5,519 bases of DNA, from contig JAABPS010000201.1 in the NCBI GenBank assembly GCA_011391835.1, positions 1 to 5,519 on the forward strand. Direction: 5' to 3'. The stretch comes from Desulfobacteraceae bacterium (GTDB lineage: Bacteria > Desulfobacterota > Desulfobacteria > Desulfobacterales > JAABPS01). How positions within the stretch are numbered: position 1 is the stretch's first letter; every line of letters begins with the position of its first letter. The notes beneath the pieces are model-generated. The model was not told the origin of the DNA and did not search any database. It worked only from the letters and a program-made list of their open reading frames with translations. Shown in pieces: positions 1 to 5,519 of the stretch. The translations under genes and the position numbers were made by a program.

Positions 1-18
1 GCTCATTACCTTGCTCAT
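1..18 (-). CDS. Possible start of a new gene, truncated by the window edge
   Basis: On the minus strand an ATG at 18-16 opens a frame of six codons (Met-Ser-Lys-Val-Met-Ser) that leaves the window without a stop. It is preceded by a strong purine-rich Shine-Dalgarno, GAAGGGAG at 34-27, with 8 bases between it and the ATG, which is what makes the call worth recording. A second in-frame ATG lies at 6-4. The frame would be the next gene downstream of the glycyl radical enzyme on the same strand. Such enzymes need a dedicated radical-SAM activase, usually encoded next door, and none is present elsewhere in the window, so an activase is a reasonable guess. Six residues cannot identify any family, and the frame could be spurious. 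Confidence 0.4.
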
Positions 19-58
19 TTGACAAGCTCCCTTCATCAGCGAATCTTTTTATTTTCGA

Positions 59-153
59 GCGGATAGATATATGGCTGTTATATAATAGTCTTCGGTCTAT
101 CTGCCTTTAATCTATTCACTTGGCCCCCTGAACCCTTGACCCCATAAATCCTT
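59..153 (+). repeat. Dispersed palindromic repeat, copy 1 (shortened)
   Basis: This 95-base stretch aligns without gaps to 3541-3635 at 77 of 95 positions by hand count. The best-kept blocks are TAATAGTCTTC, TCTATCTGCCTTT and TGAACCCTTGACCCC. It begins 6 bases beyond the stop codon of the glycyl radical enzyme gene, in the same orientation relative to that gene as copy 2 has to the epimerase gene. The inner inverted arms are decayed here (GCGGATAGATATATG against CTTCGGTCTATCTGC, about 10 of 15 pairs). The outer left arm seen in copy 2 is absent. There is no open frame and no transposase. It looks like a non-coding, mobile-type intergenic palindrome; a role in mRNA 3' end protection or termination is possible, but there is no T-tract to support an intrinsic terminator. 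Confidence 0.85.
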
Positions 154-158
154 CTTTT

Positions 159-2543
159 TTAGTTTAACTCGTACTCCATCCGGCGGATTATTTCTTCCTG
201 GGCAATGTCGCTTAAATTGACAAAGATACCCGAATAACCGCTGATTCTAACAATCAGGTCCCTGTATTGGTCGGGATGAAGCTGGGCATTTCTTAAGGTT
301 TTTGAGTCGACCATATTAAACTGCACCTGGAATCCGCCCTTTTGAAAATACATCTGAATCAGACGCATCAGTTTGCTGCTTTTAATACGGTTGCCCGGCA
401 GCCTCATGTTGAGATTTAATCCGTTATACACCCTTTTCAGCGGAAGCTTCGTGATGGAATTCATAATTGCGGTGGGCCCGTTTAAGGCAACTCCGTTACT
501 GGGTGTCACACCGTTTCCTAGCGTATCTCCCGAGTATCTGCCATCAGAAGATGCTCCTGTGAAGGCACCCATCGAGATATGAAATCCTACTGAAAAAATA
601 CCCGGCCAGAATGCGCCTCCCCGGAAATTACGATACTGTTTCAATGTATCACAGAAATGATTCATCACCCGGACTGCCATTTCATCAACATCATCCTGAT
701 CGTTTCCGTACTTGGCAACCTTGTTGATAAAATAATTTCTGGCGGCTTCCTGGTCGCTCCAATCATCTCTCAGCCATTCCGTCAGATCTTCAATAGAGTA
801 TTTATTATCTTCAAAAATAACCTTTTTAACCGCATACAGGCTGTCCGCAATATTGGAAAATCCCATAAGCTGCACTCCGGTCGAGTTATAAACCGCCCCG
901 CCTTTTGTAACATCACATCCTTTACTGATCGGACCTTCTATCATGGCGGAAGCAAACGGCGACGGAACATTTTCGGCAATCGCCTGATCAAGGCAGGCCA
1001 TGCCTTTTGCCATCAGGCCTGTGAAATGGGAAAACTGTCTGTCATAAGCATCCCAGAGATCTTCAAAAGATTTGAATTTTTTCGAATCTCCGGTTTGTAT
1101 TCCGTTTTGCTGTCCGAAAATGTTATCAATGCCGTTGCCAAGAGCAAACTCGAGACACTTGATCCCGTTGAACTGAACCGCGAAAGTGGATCCGAAAGTT
1201 TTTCCCTGTGCATTCGGCTCGAGACATCCGACGACTCCGTAATTCCTGGCATCGGCTTCGGTATGACCTGCTTCAATAAGTGACGGAACAATGGCATCAT
1301 CATTGTGAAAATGGAGCAGAACACCATCTTTGGCATATTCAACGGCTCTCATGAAAAAGAACTCCGGAGAAACTTTGCTTAACCGCACGCCGAAATTGGG
1401 TTGTACCGTCCGGATATCCGCGTATGCATCAAGCACGATATAACTCAGTTCATTAGTAGCATCGGCTCCCGTCTCATCAATGCCTCCCGCAACAACATTC
1501 TGGGTCGTTTTACCTTCTGTACCCTCTCCTCCCGGAATATATGCTTCTTCAAGAACATTCCAGATTTCATTTGTTTTTAAAAATAATAAAGAAATCAGCT
1601 CGCGTGCCCCGTTTGGCGTTATCTTCCCGGAATCCAGATCCTTTTTATAATATGGATATAATATCTGGTCGATGCGCCCTAAAGATATGGAGTTTCCGCC
1701 TGATTCTATCTGGGCGATCAGGTGGATAAAATAAAGACTTTGCACCGCCTCATGAAATGTGGATGCTGGATTTTCAGGAATCTTACGGCAGACTGCGGCG
1801 ATTTTTTCCAGTTCCAGTCTTCGTTCTGTATTACTCTCTTTAGCGGCCATCCGGTCGGATAGATCCGCGTACCTGTTGGCAAAACGTATCGCCGCGTGAA
1901 GTGACCGAATGACAGCTTCATAGAACCGGCCCTTTTCCCCGTTATTATCATTCGGTGAAAGCCGGTCAAATTCATTTTGGGATTCCTGAATAATGCCGGC
2001 CAGACCCAGCGATAACACTTTCGGATGGTTCATTGTAAAGTGGCCGATTCCATACGATATCTCGAGCATGATTGTGAATATGTACTTATCTATATTCTCC
2101 GCGACATCTTCCGGCATCATCTCTTCGAATCGGTTTTCAACTGTTTTTCCTTCCCAAAAGGGAATGATATCTTCTACAAGCTCTTTTTTCTCGTTTTCCG
2201 TGATAAGAGCCCGCTGGACTTCGCGCTTATCAAAATTATCGACATCTATGCCTATCCACCTGATTTTATTCTCCGGGAACAGGGGCGCTCCCTTGAGCTT
2301 GCCGGTCCGGCATCCGACAATCAGTTCATCTTCCCGGATGTTGACGCTGATATTGTCAAGGATGTGTTCCATCCCCAGGCTCATGCGCGTCAATGGATCT
2401 TTCTCCCAGTGTTTTATCATCGATTGTGTCAGGTACCGGGCACGCTCCACACAGACTTCCTGGGGAGCATTAATAATTTTTCCCCTGAGTCTTCCGACGC
2501 GGGTTGCGGCAATCTTTTCAGGCTTTGCAAGTGCTTGTTCCAT
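159..2543 (-). CDS. Glycyl radical enzyme, pyruvate formate-lyase superfamily, eliminase/decarboxylase type, substrate unknown
   Basis: This 794-residue cytoplasmic enzyme is full length for the family. A PFL-like barrel domain spans about residues 15-665 and a glycine radical domain about 685-775. The radical glycine is Gly769 in RISGYS, followed by the usual tail that ends in EEIIRR. The catalytic cysteine is Cys440 in GCLEP with a probable acid/base Glu442. This Gly-Cys-x-Glu pattern is shared by choline lyase, B12-independent diol/glycerol dehydratase, isethionate lyase, hydroxyproline dehydratase and arylacetate decarboxylases. Pyruvate formate-lyase has Cys-Cys instead, so 'formate acetyltransferase' would be a misleading name. 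Gly-Asn-Ser at 283-285 sits where the glycerol dehydratase has His-Ser, so glycerol is an unlikely substrate. The enzyme must be activated by a radical-SAM protein not present in the window. The start is set by GGGAGG at 2554-2549, five bases from the ATG. The gene lies 64 bases downstream of the SDR gene and is probably co-transcribed. The family is certain; the reaction is open. Confidence 0.96.
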   Translation of the reverse strand: MEQALAKPEKIAATRVGRLRGKIINAPQEVCVERARYLTQSMIKHWEKDPLTRMSLGMEHILDNISVNIREDELIVGCRTGKLKGAPLFPENKIRWIGIDVDNFDKREVQRALITENEKKELVEDIIPFWEGKTVENRFEEMMPEDVAENIDKYIFTIMLEISYGIGHFTMNHPKVLSLGLAGIIQESQNEFDRLSPNDNNGEKGRFYEAVIRSLHAAIRFANRYADLSDRMAAKESNTERRLELEKIAAVCRKIPENPASTFHEAVQSLYFIHLIAQIESGGNSISLGRIDQILYPYYKKDLDSGKITPNGARELISLLFLKTNEIWNVLEEAYIPGGEGTEGKTTQNVVAGGIDETGADATNELSYIVLDAYADIRTVQPNFGVRLSKVSPEFFFMRAVEYAKDGVLLHFHNDDAIVPSLIEAGHTEADARNYGVVGCLEPNAQGKTFGSTFAVQFNGIKCLEFALGNGIDNIFGQQNGIQTGDSKKFKSFEDLWDAYDRQFSHFTGLMAKGMACLDQAIAENVPSPFASAMIEGPISKGCDVTKGGAVYNSTGVQLMGFSNIADSLYAVKKVIFEDNKYSIEDLTEWLRDDWSDQEAARNYFINKVAKYGNDQDDVDEMAVRVMNHFCDTLKQYRNFRGGAFWPGIFSVGFHISMGAFTGASSDGRYSGDTLGNGVTPSNGVALNGPTAIMNSITKLPLKRVYNGLNLNMRLPGNRIKSSKLMRLIQMYFQKGGFQVQFNMVDSKTLRNAQLHPDQYRDLIVRISGYSGIFVNLSDIAQEEIIRRMEYELN

Positions 2544-2569
2544 AACATCCTCCCATAGGAGTTAATCCG

Positions 2570-2579
2570 GTTTCGAAAC
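2570..2579. other. Short perfect palindrome between the SDR and GRE genes
   Basis: GTTTCGAAAC is a perfect 10-base palindrome in the 64-base gap upstream of the glycyl radical enzyme, 26 bases before its ATG. It does not extend further on either side. It could be a small operator half or simply chance, because palindromes this short are expected occasionally in any sequence. There is no convincing promoter or T-tract terminator in the gap, which favours read-through from the SDR gene. Confidence 0.25.
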
Positions 2580-2607
2580 TTAAGTAGAATAACTTTTTAC
2601 GAAAACG

Positions 2608-3438
2608 TCATACTTTTATATCCATATGATTCAGCAGTATCATATCTCTCATGAACTTGGGCAATACCTTGTTTAAAAAGAGAAAAAAGCTGCTCATGAA
2701 ATCTACCTGATTGTGAAGCTTCGGATGGGACGAGCGAATCACTTTTATGATTTTTTCCGCAGCCTGAACAGGGGTTGTCGCTTTTTTTATGAGTTCGTTG
2801 TCCCGTTCGATAAATCGCCTGGCACGTTCCCTGTATGGTGATCCTTCCGGGGGAATCTTATGAATTTTAGCGGCAAAGGTTGTAGATACCTGGGCAGGCT
2901 CAATTATAGCAACCTGAATGCCGAAAGGCTCCAGTTCGTACTGAAAAGATTCCACCATTCCGCTGATCGCGAATTTTGACGCGCTGTAAATCGATTCAAA
3001 TGGAAAAGGCACCTGCCCCACAAGCGACGACATGGCAATCAGTTTTCCGGTTCCGGCGCTTCTCATGGATGGAATAAATGCCTGGAAAATTGATGCTGCC
3101 CCGATCACATTTATTTCCAGGCATTTTAACGCTTTTTCAAGGTCGATTTCTTCAAAAGGTCCGAAAAAACCGATCCCCACATTCGAAACCACTGTATCTA
3201 CCCGGCCGAATTTTTTGAGAACCTGATCCCTGAACCTGAGAATCCCCTGCCGGTCAGTGATATCCAATACCTCAAGATAATACTCTGCGCCGATATCGTC
3301 AAATTCCTTTTTAAGAGATGTAATGCTTTCCGAATCGACATCAAAACCAGCTATTTTATCACCGTTTTTTGCCAGCATTTTCACGACTTCTCTGCCCATC
3401 CCCTGGGCCAAACCGGTAATTACTATTGTCTTGCTCAT
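2608..3438 (-). CDS. Classical short-chain dehydrogenase/reductase (SDR)
   Basis: This 276-residue NAD(P)-dependent oxidoreductase interconverts a hydroxyl and a carbonyl group; the substrate is unknown. The Rossmann cofactor motif TGLAQGMG is at residues 8-15 (TGxxxGxG). Asp33 at the end of the second beta strand favours NAD(H) over NADP(H). Asp59 is the adenine-contacting aspartate. The catalytic set is complete: Asn110, Ser138, Tyr151 and Lys155 (YSASK). The usual NNAG motif is changed to SNVG at 85-88, an uncommon variant. The last 30 residues are hydrophobic and basic (around FLFLNKVLPKF), which may help substrate binding or membrane contact; there is no clear transmembrane helix. Translation starts at the ATG at 3438 behind AAGGAG at 3449-3444, five bases away. 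The gene is separated from the upstream epimerase by the palindromic repeat and precedes the GRE by 64 bases. It may process the GRE product or substrate (inference). Confidence 0.95.
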   Translation of the reverse strand: MSKTIVITGLAQGMGREVVKMLAKNGDKIAGFDVDSESITSLKKEFDDIGAEYYLEVLDITDRQGILRFRDQVLKKFGRVDTVVSNVGIGFFGPFEEIDLEKALKCLEINVIGAASIFQAFIPSMRSAGTGKLIAMSSLVGQVPFPFESIYSASKFAISGMVESFQYELEPFGIQVAIIEPAQVSTTFAAKIHKIPPEGSPYRERARRFIERDNELIKKATTPVQAAEKIIKVIRSSHPKLHNQVDFMSSFFLFLNKVLPKFMRDMILLNHMDIKV

Positions 3439-3458
3439 AATAACTCCTTGGTATTATT

Positions 3459-3487
3459 GCTATATTAATAAATTAGTATCTTCCCAA
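3459..3487 (-). promoter_or_regulatory. Weak candidate promoter for the SDR-GRE genes
   Basis: On the minus strand TTGGGA (3487-3482) and TATAGC (3464-3459) are separated by 17 bases, each matching the sigma-70 consensus at 4 of 6 positions. They lie in an AT-rich stretch between the palindromic repeat and the SDR start. The predicted leader would be only about 13 bases, barely enough for the Shine-Dalgarno at 3449-3444, which argues against it. Read-through from the epimerase gene is an equally good explanation. Confidence 0.2.
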
Positions 3488-3509
3488 AATTAGTTGTGAG
3501 AATGTGGTC

Positions 3510-3635
3510 CAGGGTTCGAGGGTTCTATTGTTCTGGTGAGGCGGATAGACTGAAGGTTGTTAGCTAATAGTCTTCAATCTATCTGCCTTTGATCTGTTCA
3601 CTGGAATCCTTGAACCCTTGACCCCTTGAATCCTT
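3510..3635 (+). repeat. Dispersed palindromic repeat, copy 2 (long imperfect inverted repeat)
   Basis: This is the fuller copy of the element at 59-153. The outer arms are CAGGGTTCGAGGGTTC (3510-3525) and GAATCCTTGAACCCTTG (3604-3620), pairing at 14 positions with one bulge. Middle arms are TTCTGGTGA (3531-3539) and TCACTGGAA (3599-3607), 7 of 9. The inner arms are GCGGATAGACTGAAG (3541-3555) and CTTCAATCTATCTGC (3572-3586), 13 of 15, around a loop that contains TTAGCTAA. The right end holds a run of related units CCTTGAA, CCTTGAC, CCTTGAA about 8 bases apart. A single strand could fold into a long hairpin. It has no coding capacity and fills most of the gap between the epimerase stop and the SDR start, starting 50 bases past the epimerase stop. 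It resembles MITE/REP-type intergenic palindromes. Confidence 0.85.
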
Positions 3636-3685
3636 TATACATTCACCAACAAATTTTTAGATTATCCTGAATTATGGTTACTCTC

Positions 3686-4675
3686 TTAACCATGAGACTT
3701 ACTCCGGTACCATTCTCCCATCTGTTTCATCGATTCAGTAAAATCAGGATATCTGAAATTATATCCGCTCTTTTTCAGCCGTGTGTTGTCAACAATATAG
3801 TCATTATCAAGATATTTTGCCGCGTCGTATTCAAGATCAGGAATTCTTCCTTTAAAACCGGAAATCAATCCGTCCAGACGTGCAACAAGCCTGACAATAC
3901 TCAAGGGCAAATTCAGTTTTGGGACCGAGGTACGAAAAGTCACGGCCGCAAGGGTTAACGCCTCTTTGATAGTCGGGTTTGAATTATCAGATAAATTGTA
4001 AATCTGTCCCACAGCTTCATCTATAGTTGACAAAAAGAGAATCGCTCCTGCGACATCTTCAGCTCGAATATTTGATAATCGCTGTCCGCCGTTTCCGGGA
4101 ATCGCAGAAATTGCTGAAGGTCTCGAGAAGACTTTTCCCGCGCCGTCATTACATCGTGGTCCATAAACCGTGCAGGGTCTAACTATAACAGCAGGAAGCC
4201 CTTCTTCACATCTTTTAAAAACAATGTTCTCCCCGTCTCTTTTACTCCTGCCGTAGTTATCCATCGGCTCCCGTTTGCTTTCCTCAGTGAACGGGCTTCC
4301 CTTATAATAACCGTAAACGCTTGTGGACGTGACATGTACAAACACTTTGACTTTTTTCTGCAGGGCAAGGCGGGTAATATGATCGACACCCGATACGTTT
4401 GTCGGGTACAGATCTTTGTATGGAGTCGAGAAGTTGCAGATGGCGCCAAGATGAAAAACACGATCCACATCACCGTCGAAAAGGCATGAGAGTGTTTCAG
4501 GCTTTGTCATGTCGGCAGGCACATATTCCACTTTTAATTTTTCGAAAAATGAAATGTCTTTTCGTGGGCGTGCCGTAGCACGCACCCTGATGCCATCCGC
4601 CGCCAACCTTTCAACCACATGACTCCCCATAAAACCGGCGGCGCCGGTTACAAGTGAAATTCCCGAAAAATTCAT
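3686..4675 (-). CDS. NAD(P)-dependent epimerase/dehydratase, extended SDR family
   Basis: This 329-residue cytoplasmic enzyme is of normal length for extended SDRs. The cofactor motif TGAAGFMG is at residues 10-17 (TGxxGFxG), and HLGA at 75-78 is the second nucleotide-binding signature. Arg36 after the second strand (ATARP) hints at NADP(H). The catalytic residues are Ser117 (in TSTSVYG), Tyr141 and Lys145 (YGRSK), with the usual RPCTVYGPR segment at 166-174. Both nucleotide-sugar epimerases and 3-beta-hydroxysteroid/dihydroflavonol-type reductases share this pattern. No sugar-biosynthesis neighbours are present, so a reductase or dehydrogenase of a small alcohol or ketone is at least as likely as a sugar epimerase. 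The ATG shares one base with the padR stop (TGATG), and its Shine-Dalgarno GGAGGA at 4688-4683 lies inside padR, so translation is coupled to the regulator. Confidence 0.94.
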   Translation of the reverse strand: MNFSGISLVTGAAGFMGSHVVERLAADGIRVRATARPRKDISFFEKLKVEYVPADMTKPETLSCLFDGDVDRVFHLGAICNFSTPYKDLYPTNVSGVDHITRLALQKKVKVFVHVTSTSVYGYYKGSPFTEESKREPMDNYGRSKRDGENIVFKRCEEGLPAVIVRPCTVYGPRCNDGAGKVFSRPSAISAIPGNGGQRLSNIRAEDVAGAILFLSTIDEAVGQIYNLSDNSNPTIKEALTLAAVTFRTSVPKLNLPLSIVRLVARLDGLISGFKGRIPDLEYDAAKYLDNDYIVDNTRLKKSGYNFRYPDFTESMKQMGEWYRSKSHG

Positions 4676-5247
4676 CAGGTAATCCTCCGCTTTCCGGTTT
4701 TCATCTCTGTACCTGTATTATCCGATATATCCTTTAATATTTCCTCTTTGGAATGTTTCAGCCATGTTATGAACATTTCATTGAGGTTGATACCGAGTTC
4801 GGCGATTAGCCGGACATAAATACTGTTTTTATTCCATTTCTTCAGATTTTTTATTCGCCGTTTGAGATCATTTTCATAACGTTTAACCTGGTTATCGATA
4901 ATTTCGTCAAAGCGGTTGTTATCCCCGAAACCATAAAAGACAAATCTCATCAGGAAAGGATCCCGAAGCAGCATGGGTTTTTCGGGTGACTCCTCCAGCC
5001 ACCTGGAAAATTCTTTTTTCCCTTTACCGGTAATTGAGTAAAGCTTTCGCGTCGGTCCTTTTTCGCCGTTTTGATTCATTTCAGTCATGCTGATTAATCC
5101 ATCCTCATATAATTTCTTGAGATTTGGATATATCTGTCCGTAGTTGATTGACCACATATGACCGAAATTCTGTTCTATATGTTCTTTAATTCGATAACCG
5201 TGCATATCTTTGTAGTGAAGTAAGCCGAGAATGGCGTATTTGATCAA
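4675..5247 (-). CDS. PadR-family transcriptional regulator
   Basis: A 190-residue DNA-binding repressor of the PadR winged-helix family, acting as a dimer. The N-terminal domain (about residues 1-85) has the family opening IKYAILGLL, then HGYRIKEHI, the recognition helix GQIYPNLKKLYEDGLI at 37-52, and the wing ending at YSITGKG. Residues about 90-175 form the alpha-helical Vir_act_alpha_C-type dimerisation domain with its typical late tryptophan (TWLKHS). I chose TTG 5247 as the start: it gives the usual family N-terminus and has AGGGAG six bases upstream. A longer frame from TTG 5286 would add 13 residues, lacks a Shine-Dalgarno and overlaps the putative promoter. The gene leads the cluster and is coupled to the epimerase, so it probably controls this operon and itself. 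PadR proteins often sense phenolic or other small toxic compounds; the ligand here is unknown. Confidence 0.93.
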   Translation of the reverse strand: MIKYAILGLLHYKDMHGYRIKEHIEQNFGHMWSINYGQIYPNLKKLYEDGLISMTEMNQNGEKGPTRKLYSITGKGKKEFSRWLEESPEKPMLLRDPFLMRFVFYGFGDNNRFDEIIDNQVKRYENDLKRRIKNLKKWNKNSIYVRLIAELGINLNEMFITWLKHSKEEILKDISDNTGTEMKTGKRRIT

Positions 5248-5253
5248 TTTTGT

Positions 5254-5259
5254 CTCCCT
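5254..5259 (-). promoter_or_regulatory. Shine-Dalgarno that decides the padR TTG start
   Basis: AGGGAG on the minus strand lies six bases before TTG 5247. No comparable site precedes the alternative TTG at 5286, whose upstream sequence is an A/T run. This supports the shorter, 190-residue PadR protein. Confidence 0.75.
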
Positions 5260-5284
5260 GGAAAAGATGGATTTTATTATATAC

Positions 5285-5309
5285 AATATATATATAGAAA
5301 GTATATATT
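5285..5309. promoter_or_regulatory. Inverted repeat in the padR promoter, possible PadR operator
   Basis: AATATATA (5285-5292) and TATATATT (5302-5309) form perfect 8-base inverted arms around a 9-base spacer. The site covers the -10 region and spacer of the putative padR promoter, where a bound dimer would block transcription. PadR proteins often bind inverted repeats in their own promoters, classically ATGT-N8-ACAT; that exact motif is not present here. Because the arms are simple TA alternation, the symmetry could be a by-product of base composition. Confidence 0.4.
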
Positions 5310-5318
5310 AAAAGTCAA
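5289..5318 (-). promoter_or_regulatory. Putative sigma-70 promoter of the padR operon
   Basis: The -35 element TTGACT (5318-5313) matches the consensus at 5 of 6 positions. TATATA follows after 16 bases (5296-5291) or 18 bases (5294-5289). The predicted transcript would begin near 5283 and give a leader of about 35 bases before TTG 5247, consistent with the shorter PadR start. It is the best promoter candidate in the window and would drive at least padR and the epimerase. Confidence 0.55.
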
Positions 5319-5519
5319 GTTGAATTTTCTTTTTCGTATTTTCAGCTACTGTTCCAAATTGCGGACAACTCTCCGATATTTAAACATAATTTATTGTGGC
5401 TAATTTTTCCTTGCCCATGCAATATCCCGGTGATATATGTAACAAAATGAAACAAGAGGCCGAAAATTCGAGAGGTTAAGGTATAAAGTAAAAATAATAT
5501 CGTAAATCGGCGAACTAAT
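5319..5519. other. Upstream intergenic DNA without a recognisable gene
   Basis: About 200 AT-rich bases run from the padR promoter to the window edge. I see no open frame of useful length with a ribosome binding site, no tRNA or hairpin-plus-T-tract terminator, and no copy of the palindromic repeat. A weak plus-strand promoter pattern (TTGCCC at 5411-5416, 17 bases, TATATG at 5434-5439) could serve a divergent gene beyond the window, but it is not convincing. Confidence 0.5.

Noticed and set aside
59..153. Intrinsic terminator for the GRE operon at the palindromic repeat
   Set aside because: The stem in this copy is poorly paired and no T-tract follows in the direction of transcription, so an intrinsic terminator cannot be claimed.
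657..1283. Plus-strand open frame of 208 codons opposite the GRE gene
   Set aside because: It lies wholly antisense to a gene with intact family motifs, has no recognisable domain, and has a composition expected of a shadow frame.
1013..1975. Minus-strand frames of 109 and 85 codons within the GRE gene in another frame
   Set aside because: These are out-of-frame readings of the GRE coding sequence with no independent support.
1993..2565. Two overlapping plus-strand frames of 190 and 177 codons antisense to the 5' end of the GRE gene
   Set aside because: They overlap each other in different frames and lie opposite a conserved coding sequence; neither shows a known motif.
59..3635. Composite transposon bounded by the two repeat copies
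   Set aside because: The copies are directly oriented and diverged (about 81 percent), there is no transposase between them, and the genes enclosed are ordinary metabolic genes; a shared intergenic element family is simpler.
3674..3958. Plus-strand frame of 94 codons opposite the 3' end of the epimerase gene
   Set aside because: It is antisense to conserved epimerase sequence and has no motif; no promoter or ribosome site supports it.
5448..5480. Ten-codon plus-strand frame starting ATG AAA CAA GAG
   Set aside because: There is no Shine-Dalgarno upstream and the length is too short to distinguish from chance.

Overview
The window carries four complete protein genes, all on the minus strand, plus what may be the first six codons of a fifth gene at the left edge. 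Read in the direction of transcription (right to left), the order is: a PadR-family repressor; an extended-SDR NAD(P)-dependent epimerase/reductase; an intergenic palindromic repeat; a classical SDR oxidoreductase; a glycyl radical enzyme (GRE) of the pyruvate formate-lyase superfamily; a second copy of the repeat; and a possible new reading frame running off the window.

Organism: a strict or facultative anaerobe is indicated, because the glycyl radical is destroyed by oxygen. Moderate GC content, the gene types and the intergenic palindromes (tracts like TTGAACCCTTGACCCC) suggest a Desulfobacterota/Desulfobacterales-like sulfate reducer. That assignment is an inference from general familiarity and is not proven by the window. 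There are no rRNA, tRNA, CRISPR or transposase genes here.

Region by region: 5248-5519 is AT-rich upstream DNA with a plausible promoter and a 25-bp inverted repeat just in front of padR, which suggests autoregulation. padR (best start is a TTG at 5247) overlaps the epimerase gene by one base (TGATG), so the two are translationally coupled. Between the epimerase and the SDR lie about 250 bases holding a long imperfect palindrome (3510-3635). The SDR and the GRE follow with good Shine-Dalgarno sites and a 64-base gap. A second, shortened copy of the palindrome (59-153) starts 6 bases past the GRE stop codon. A well-placed Shine-Dalgarno and ATG then appear at the left edge; in this position the GRE-activating radical-SAM enzyme would be a natural candidate, but only six codons are visible.

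How the genes may work together (inference): the GRE has the Gly-Cys-x-Glu active site of the dehydratase, C-N/C-S lyase and decarboxylase GREs, not the Cys-Cys pair of true pyruvate formate-lyase. It would make a radical-chemistry product that the SDRs could oxidise or reduce, with PadR sensing a pathway compound. The substrate cannot be named from the sequence. The most interesting points are this uncharacterised GRE-SDR-epimerase-PadR set and the paired palindromic repeats downstream of genes.
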